DNA from: CAWKGC01 sp963849005
GTDB taxonomy: Bacteria; Pseudomonadota; Gammaproteobacteria; Burkholderiales; Usitatibacteraceae
Assembly: GCA_963849005.1 (NCBI GenBank)
Contig: CAWKGC010000022.1
Span: forward strand, 248,001-312,000
Length of the DNA: 64,000 bases
Direction of reading: 5' to 3'
The translations under genes and the position numbers were made by a program. Under the pieces are notes generated by a model. The model had not been told where the DNA came from, searched no databases, and worked only from the letters and a program-made list of their open reading frames with translations. Positions within the stretch are counted from its first letter, which is position 1. Each line of letters begins with the position of its first letter. Positions 58,541 to 64,000 of the stretch are shown here, in pieces.

Positions 58541-59569
58541 TCACTTCTCCGACTTGGCGGCGTAGCGCTTCTGCCACTCGGTGAGGATCTTGTCGCGGTT
58601 CTTCGCGGCGAAGGCGAAGTCGTTCTTGACGAGGTACTTGTCGAGGTCGGCGGGGATGTGCTCGAGCTTGGTCGCCACTCCGGGCATCGCGACGATGGCG
58701 AAGTTCTTGGCATACGCCTCGTTCGCCTCTTTCGTCACCACCCAGTCCATGAGCTTCTTCGCGGCGTCCATCTTCTTCGTGGTCTTCATGATGCCCGAGG
58801 CCTCGATGTCCCAGCCCAGGCCTTCCTTCGGGAAGACGATGTCCACGGGGGCGCCCTTTTTCTTCACGTCGTTGGCGCGGTACTCGAAGGAGATGCCGAC
58901 GACGAACTCGCCCGCGCCGGCCTGCCGGCAGGGCTTGGAGCCCGAGTGGGTGTACTGCGCGATGTTCTCGTGCAGCGCGTCCATGTACTTCCAGCCTTCG
59001 GCCTCGCCGAAGAGCTGCAGCCACGCGGTGACGTCGAAGTAGCCGGTCCCCGAAGATGCCGGGTTGGGCATCGTGATCTGGCCCTTGTAGATCGGCTTGG
59101 TGAGGTCCTTCCAGGTCTCCGGCTTCGGGATGCCTTTCTTCGCGCCTTCGACGCTGTTGTAGCAGACGGTGGCCGCCCACACGTCCATGCCGACCCAGCT
59201 CGGCGGCCGCGCGGCATCGCTGAACATGGGCGCGAGCTTGTCGAAGCCCGGCGGCGAGTACGGCGCGAGCATGCCTTCGGCCTTGAAGATCTCCATCGAG
59301 GAGGCCGCCACGCCGAACACCACGTCGGCCTGCGGGTTGGCCTTCTCCGCCAGCAGCTTCGCCGTGATCACGCCGGTGGAGTCGCGGACGAACTTGAGCT
59401 CGATGTTGGGGTTGGTCTTGTTGAACGACTCGGCGTAGGCCTTGAGCTGGTCGGTCTCCAGCGCGGTATAGACGAGCAGCTCGGTCTTCTGGGCCTGCAC
59501 GCTGGTCGCGGCGAACGCGACGGCAACGGCGGCAAAAAATCCCAGCATCCGGCGCAATTGGGGGGTCAT
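58541..59569 (-). CDS. Periplasmic binding protein (2-aminoethylphosphonate type)
   Basis: 342-residue family 1 binding protein with a signal peptide ending SVQAQ. ELLVYTALETDQLKAYAESF, DVVFGVAASSMEIFKAEG, MPNPASSGTGYFDVTAWLQL and GWDIEASGIMKTTKK resemble the Fe3+/2-AEP binding group, matching the putative 2-AEP binding protein (TIGR03261). Iron-binding relatives carry paired tyrosines near the C-terminus, which I do not see. ATG at 59569 starts the signal peptide. Together with the downstream ATPase and permease it forms one importer. Frame intact. Confidence 0.87.
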   Translation of the reverse strand: MTPQLRRMLGFFAAVAVAFAATSVQAQKTELLVYTALETDQLKAYAESFNKTNPNIELKFVRDSTGVITAKLLAEKANPQADVVFGVAASSMEIFKAEGMLAPYSPPGFDKLAPMFSDAARPPSWVGMDVWAATVCYNSVEGAKKGIPKPETWKDLTKPIYKGQITMPNPASSGTGYFDVTAWLQLFGEAEGWKYMDALHENIAQYTHSGSKPCRQAGAGEFVVGISFEYRANDVKKKGAPVDIVFPKEGLGWDIEASGIMKTTKKMDAAKKLMDWVVTKEANEAYAKNFAIVAMPGVATKLEHIPADLDKYLVKNDFAFAAKNRDKILTEWQKRYAAKSEK

Positions 59570-59655
59570 GGTCTTGGTCTCCTTATTGGGGTGATCGGCA
59601 AGTGGGGCGGGAGGTGCGATTCTCCTCCCCAATTATGACGAAATCCACAGCGAAA

Positions 59656-59790
59656 TAAACGGGGTCAGGTTACATTTCCCCGAAAACGGGGTCAGAGTAC
59701 ATTTCCTCGGAAACGGGGTCAGAGTACATTTCCGGACGCAATGGATCGCTGATGGCGATCCGACCGGAAATGTACTCTGACCCCGTTTCC
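59656..59790. repeat. REP-like repeat cluster, locus 2
   Basis: Three direct copies of the GGGGTCAGAGTACATTTCC family (59656-59679, with AGGTTAC variant; 59683-59706; 59710-59733) and one inverted copy (59766-59790). The last direct copy and the inverted copy enclose an inner palindrome (ATCGC...GCGAT). The cluster overlaps the 3' end of the alcohol dehydrogenase frame. Confidence 0.88.
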
Positions 59791-60896
59791 TTGACCCGTT
59801 TTCCATCTTCCCGCGCCGATGAAGTTCTTGCCGCGCACGCCGTCGAGCGCCTTGTGGATCATCCGGTCGGCCTCTTCCTTGCCGACGCCGTAGTTGGCGA
59901 AATCCGTGCTCACGCCGACCTTGCCCAGGAAGGCTTCGAGCATCGCGGGCGCCTGGGGGAGCGGGCAGTCGAAGACCTGCGCGAGCACCGCATCCCTCTG
60001 CGGATCGACGCCCAGCGCGCGGCCCAGCACCATCGGCAATGTGAAGGAACAGGCGATCCCGTGCGGCAGGCCGTGTTGCAGCGTCATGTCGTAGGAGATC
60101 GAGTGCGCGAGCGCGGTCTTGGTGTTGGAGAACGCCAGCCCGGCCTTCAGCGCCGCGAGCGACATGCGCGAACGCAGCGCCGGGTTCTTCAGGTCCTTCA
60201 TGAGCAGCGGCAACGTCGCCATCACCTCGCGCGCGGCCGAGATCGCATGCGTGTCCGAAATGGGATTGGCGTTCACGTTCCAGATCGACTCCAGCGAATG
60301 CGACAGCGCATCCAGGCCCGCGGCGAGGGTGGGGCCGGCGGGAAGCGAAAGGTAAGTTCCGGGTCGACGAGCGCGGCCTCCGCCCAGGTCTCCTTCAGGT
60401 GCAGCGAATATTTCTTCTGCGCGCCGGGCGTGCGGTCCCAGAAGGTCGCCCACGGCGTCACCTCGCTGCCGGTGCCGGCGGTGGTGGGCACCGCGATCAG
60501 CGGCTTCATGCGCGCGGGCGTGAATGGCCTGCCGGTCGAAAGCAGCGCCAGCAGCTCGGAAAACTTCCCGCTCGGCGTGCCGACCATCAGCCCTTTCGCG
60601 GTATCGAGCGCGCTGCCGCCGCCGATGGCAAGCACCAGTTCCGCGTCCGCATACTTCGTCCAGAAGCGCTCGTACATGCCGGTGAGGCTCGCGACATCGG
60701 GATTGGGCACGGTGTCGGGCTCGACCGCGACCAGGTTCGCGCCGAGCAACTCCTGGATGCGCCTGGTGAGGCCGAAGCCCGCGGCCTCCGGGAACGTGAC
60801 CAGCACGGTCCTGCGGCCGGCGACGAGGCCGGGCAGCTTTGCCAGCGTGCCTGCGCCGAAGGTGATGGCGACCGGATTGTGATAGTTCGTGTTCAT
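59719..60896 (-). CDS. Iron-containing alcohol dehydrogenase (group III), one frameshift
   Basis: About 390 residues. NAD-binding AIGGGSALDTAKGLMVG and PLIAVPTTAGTGSEVTPWA; metal ligands in the region LAAGLDALSHSLES and SYDMTLQHGLPHGIACS. Fe-ADHs of this group include phosphonoacetaldehyde reductases (FomC/PhpC type). With PhnW nearby, reduction of phosphonoacetaldehyde to 2-hydroxyethylphosphonate is a reasonable hypothesis, not proven. One indel near 60358. The C-terminus runs into a REP copy, adding about 25 residues before the stop. Ribosome site GAAGGAA, 27 bp after a PhnE gene. Confidence 0.8.
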
Positions 60897-60923
60897 GTGC
60901 GGATGTTCCTTCGGAGATGCGGT

Positions 60924-61773
60924 TCAGGCGATGGCCCGGGCGATGCGCGTGCGCGCCCACGCCGAGACCAGTTCGGAGATGACCACCACGACGATGATCG
61001 AGAGCAGGATCGCGGCGACGTCCTTCGACGCCACGCGCTGCACGCTTTCGCGCAGGTACCAGCCCATGCCGCCGGCGCCGAAGAAGCCGACCACGGTGGC
61101 GGCGCGGAACACCACGTCCCAGGTGTAGATCGAGATCCCGGCCCAGGCCACGCGCACCTGCGGCAGCACGGCGAAGACGAAGGTCTGGAAATGGTTGGCG
61201 CCGGTGGCGCGGATCGCCTCGACCTGCCCGGGCGGATCGCCTCGATCGCCTCCGAGAACAGCTTGCCGCAGAAGCCGATGCAGAACAGCGTCAGCGCACA
61301 GCGTGCCGGGCAGCATGCCGAAGCCGAGGATCGCCACCAGCAGGATGGTCCAGATCATCTCGTGCACCGAGCGGCAGGCCATGATGAAGAGGCGCGCGAC
61401 CGGGTACAGGAAGCGCCGGCTCGGCGTCATGTTGAAGGACGCGAACCACGCCAGCGGGATCGAGACGGCAGGCCGAGCACGGTGGCGAGGTAGGACATCT
61501 GCAGCGTCTCGACCACCGAGTGCCAGGTAATCGGCGTTCAGGATGTGCGCCGACGTTGGGCGGGAAATAGCGCCGCGCCAGCATCTCGCCCATGCGCCCG
61601 AGCATGCCCGGGCAGCCGCTCCAGCGGGATCTTCAGGTAGTCGAGCGCGACCAGGCGATGAAGGCAAGCGTGCCGAGCAGCGCGCCGTACTTGTACAGGC
61701 TCTGCGGATACTTGAAGCGGCTCCACGTCAGCGGCACGCTGCCCGCCTTTGGCGCGACATTGCCCGTCGTCAC
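60924..61773 (-). CDS. phnE: Phosphonate ABC permease PhnE, second copy, several frameshifts
   Basis: About 280 residues, inner membrane. Segments in order: YKYGALLGTLAFIAWS, LPLSIPLAWFASFNMTPSRRFLY, ARLFIMACRSVHEMIWTILL, the EAA loop EAIRATGANHFQTFVFAVLPQV and IYTWDVVFRAATVVGFFGAGG. The PhnE hallmark R(S)VHE is present. Breaks near 61645, 61555, 61470, 61300 and 61235. GTG 61773 is the likely start, 26 bp after the first permease. Two PhnE genes in a row are common in phnCDE1E2 operons. Confidence 0.85.
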
Positions 61774-61799
61774 CGGCGCCCCCGGCGCCCACGCCGGCC

Positions 61800-62627
61800 T
61801 CAGATGACAGCTTTGCGGGCATAGTAGGAAACCACTTCGCCGAAGACGATGAGCGCCAGCATCGGCGAGGATCACCACCGCGATGCCGCCGTTGTTGGAC
61901 ATGGCCATCTGCCGGAACAGCACGAGGCCCAGCCCGCCCGCGCCGACCAGGCCCATGATGGTCGAGCGGCGGATGTTGATGTCCCACTCGAAGATCATGT
62001 TGCCGACGAACACCGGGATGATCTGCGGCAGGATCGCGAACCACAGGACCTGGAAGCGGGTGCCGCCCGCGGCGCGGATCGCCTCGAGCGGCTTGGGATC
62101 GACGTCCTCGATCGCCTCGGCAATCGGTCTTGGAGATGAAGCCGACCGAGCGCACCGCCATCGCGAGGATGCCGGCGAGCGCGCCCAGGCCCACGGCGGA
62201 GACGAAGATCAGCCCCCAGACGATCTCGTGCACCGAGCGCGACATCGTCATCAGGAAGCGGCCGATCGCATAGGACGTCCTGCCGAAGGGCGTGATGTTG
62301 GCCGCGCCCAGCCACGCCACCGGGATCGACAGCACCAGCCCGGCAAGCGTGGCCAGCGTGGCCATCAGCATCGTCTCGAGCGCGGGCTCCCAGAGGTCCG
62401 GCAGCAGGCTCCAGTCGAAATCGAGGAAGCGCCCGAGCGCTGGTCAGCAGCGACCGCGGTGAGGATGCGGCTCCAGTCGGTGTCGGCGACGACGATGACC
62501 TCGACGCTCCACGCCACCAGCGCGAGGATGACGAAGTAGCCGGTGTAGCGCGCGCGCGCGCGGCGCGCGCGGCGCCACGGCGCAAGATCTCCTCGACGCG
62601 GCGCGTCGAGCGGGAAGCCGCGCTCAC
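61800..62627 (-). CDS. phnE: Phosphonate ABC permease PhnE, first copy, several frameshifts
   Basis: About 275 residues. MLMATLATLAGLVLSIPVAW, FGRTSYAIGRFLMTMSRSVH, GLIFVSAVGLGALAGILAMA, EAIRAAGGTRFQVL, NMIFEWDINIRRSTIMGLVG. It starts at a GTG overlapping the phnC stop (GTGA) and ends at TGA 61800. Breaks near 62570, 62450, 62430, 62125, 62070 and 61865. It resembles the second PhnE in layout, as expected for a heterodimeric channel. Confidence 0.85.
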
Positions 62628-63376
62628 AGCACCTCCATCGCGTAGATCTCCTGCAGCGCCTGCTTGTCGAGCTTCGCCGGCGGGCCCTCGAACTTCTTGA
62701 CGCCGTCCTGCAGGCCGATCACGTGCGAGCAGAAATCGCAGGCGAGGTCCACGTCGTGGATGTTGCACAGCACCGGGATGTGGAATTCGCGCGCGATCTC
62801 GCGGATGAGGCCCATCACTTCGCGCGAGATCTTGGGGTCGAGGCTGGAGGTCGGCTCGTCGACCAGCAGCAGCTTCGGGTTCTGGATCAGCGCGCGCGCG
62901 ATGCCGACCCGCTGGCGCTGGCCGCCGGAGAGGCGGTCGGCGCGCTTGTCGATGTGCTCGCCCAGGCCGACGCGGTCGAGCAGCACCAGCGCCTGCCTGA
63001 TGTCGTCCTTCGTGTACATGCGGAACACGCTGCGCAGGGTGCCCGTGTAGCCCAGCCGCCCGGTGAGCACGTTGTCGATCACCGACAGGCGCTCGATCAG
63101 GTTGAACTCCTGGAAGATCATGCCGATGTTGCGCCGCTCGCCGCGCAGCGTCCGCCGGCGAGAGCTTCAGCATGTCCTTGCCGTTGAAGATCACCTCGCC
63201 GCTGGTGGGCTCCACCAGCCGGTTCACGCAGCGGATCAGCGTCGACTTGCCCGCGCCGCTCGGCCCGATGATGGCGAAGAAATCGTCCGGACTTCAGCGT
63301 GAAGCTGATGCCCTTGAGGATCTCGCGGCCGGCGTAGCCGGCGCGCAGGTCCCTGCACCTCGAGTACGGTGTGCAT
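62624..63376 (-). CDS. phnC: Phosphonate ABC ATPase PhnC, about three frameshifts
   Basis: About 250 residues. Walker A GPSGAGKST (near 63270), NRLVEPTSGEVIFNG, Q-loop MIFQEFNLIERLSVIDNVL, signature LSGGQRQRVGIARALIQ, Walker B LLLVDEPTSSLD, switch NIHDVDLA. These long-insert features (GRLGYTGTLRSVF) are typical of PhnC. Breaks near 63350, 63290 and 63155. 24 bp after phnD; stop overlaps the next GTG. Confidence 0.9.
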
Positions 63377-63400
63377 CGGCCGCGGACCTCAGCGACGGTC

Positions 63401-64000
63401 CTACTCTGCCGGCCGCCTTACTTGGCTGACGTCGCGGATCGACGTCGTAGTCGGAGTCCTTCATCACGACGAACTTCTCGCTGCCGACGTTCTCGAGGTA
63501 GGCCTTGCCGACGTCGTTCTGGTCGAGCGTCAGGAAGGTGTGCGGCGATCTTCTCCTTCAGGTCCGGGCACAGGCGTCGCGCGGTAGACGAACGGGTCCT
63601 GCGGGATGCAGCGGCGAGGTCCAGAGGATGTTGAAGTCCTCGACCTTCATCTTGCCCTTGCTCGCGTCGATCGCGTTCATGAAACGGTGCGTGGCGACGA
63701 AGGCGGCGTCGGCCTTGCCGTCGAACACCGCGATCGTCGACAGGTCATGCCCGCCGGAGAACGCGACCTTGCCGAAGTAGGTCTTGAGCGGCGTCTTGAT
63801 GACCTTGCGCGCCGAAGATCGATTCCGGGATCAGCGAGCCCGAGGTGCTGGCCGGGTCCACCAGCAGCATCACCGAGCCCTTGAGCGAGTCGATGGTGGT
63901 GAACTTCGAGCCCTTCTTGGTGATCAGGATCGACTTGTAGCCGGGGCCGGCTTCCTGGATGCCCTGCGCCTTCTTGTAGTAGGTGCGAAGACATCGATGT
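63401..64000 (-). CDS. phnD: Phosphonate-binding protein PhnD, partial (window end), frameshifts
   Basis: The C-terminal roughly 195 residues are present; the gene continues past the window edge. In order: GPGYKSILITKKGSKFTTID, LKGSVMLLVDPASTSGSLIP, KTYFGKVAFSGGHDLSTIAV, DGKADAAFVATHRFMNAID, and EKFVVMKDSDYD near the end. The STSG segment and the SGGHD motif are those of PhnD/PtxB-type phosphonate or phosphite receptors. At least four indels are present (near 63980, 63813, 63610, 63545 and 63440). The stop at 63401 is the best frame choice but uncertain by a few codons. Confidence 0.85.

Noticed and set aside
58541..59569. Ferric iron-binding protein of an FbpABC system
   Set aside because: Same superfamily, but the paired tyrosine ligands were not seen and phnW is directly linked.

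Overview
This GC-rich window looks like chromosomal DNA from a betaproteobacterium. The evidence is a full isc operon in the order iscR-S-U-A-hscB-hscA-fdx-iscX preceded by cysE, a DUF3460 gene and a DUF7931 gene (families I associate with Betaproteobacteria), a dapA-bamC-MBL operon, a divergent trmJ/suhB pair, and a glrK-qseG-glrR operon. I cannot place it below class. About half the genes, including mfd, mutS, hscA, bamC and trmJ, are split by single-base indels. Each still reads as a full-length family member once the frame is restored, so I treat them as intact genes in an indel-rich consensus, not as pseudogenes. Coordinates for those genes span the whole locus.

Layout: 1-6841 holds the end of an acyl-CoA synthetase, a UPF0114 membrane protein, class I fumarase, mfd, serB and DUF3460. 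6971-10618 is the glrK-qseG-glrR two-component operon, followed by two GlrR-type boxes, a sigma-54 promoter and a terminator with no gene between them (candidate small RNA). 10634-18912 is a long minus-strand block: cysE, then the isc operon with a questin-oxidase-like gene inserted between hscB and hscA, then an amino-acid-binding protein. IscR boxes lie at both the iscR and cysE promoters. 18953-23042 holds an MFS transporter, trmJ, suhB and an NDH-2. 23091-26502 is a C-terminal-haem cytochrome, a Met/His-rich exported protein and a divergent two-component system. 26494-29209 is a CoA-ligase/GNAT fusion protein.

30251-35292 is a probable sulfate-ester gene set (metallo-hydrolase, arylsulfatase, outer-membrane channel) with a divergent AraC regulator. 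35423-45638 is housekeeping: mutS, a phosphoesterase lipoprotein, slyD, bcp, an RoxA-like oxygenase, DUF7931, a small lipoprotein, MBL, bamC, dapA and a methyltransferase. 45688-54319 runs on the plus strand: FAD oxidoreductase/GcvT, penicillin-acylase-family amidase, an unknown membrane protein and prolyl oligopeptidase. 54333-64000 is a minus-strand phosphonate region: PhnW, a 2-aminoethylphosphonate-type ABC importer, an iron alcohol dehydrogenase and a PhnCDE importer cut by the window end. No C-P bond-cleaving enzyme is visible.

Repeats: a REP-like family occurs at about 42.1 and 59.7 kb, a 36-bp inverted repeat at 58.3-58.5 kb, and a small palindrome lies in frame inside the FAD oxidoreductase gene. 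I found no rRNA, tRNA, CRISPR array, transposase or prophage genes.
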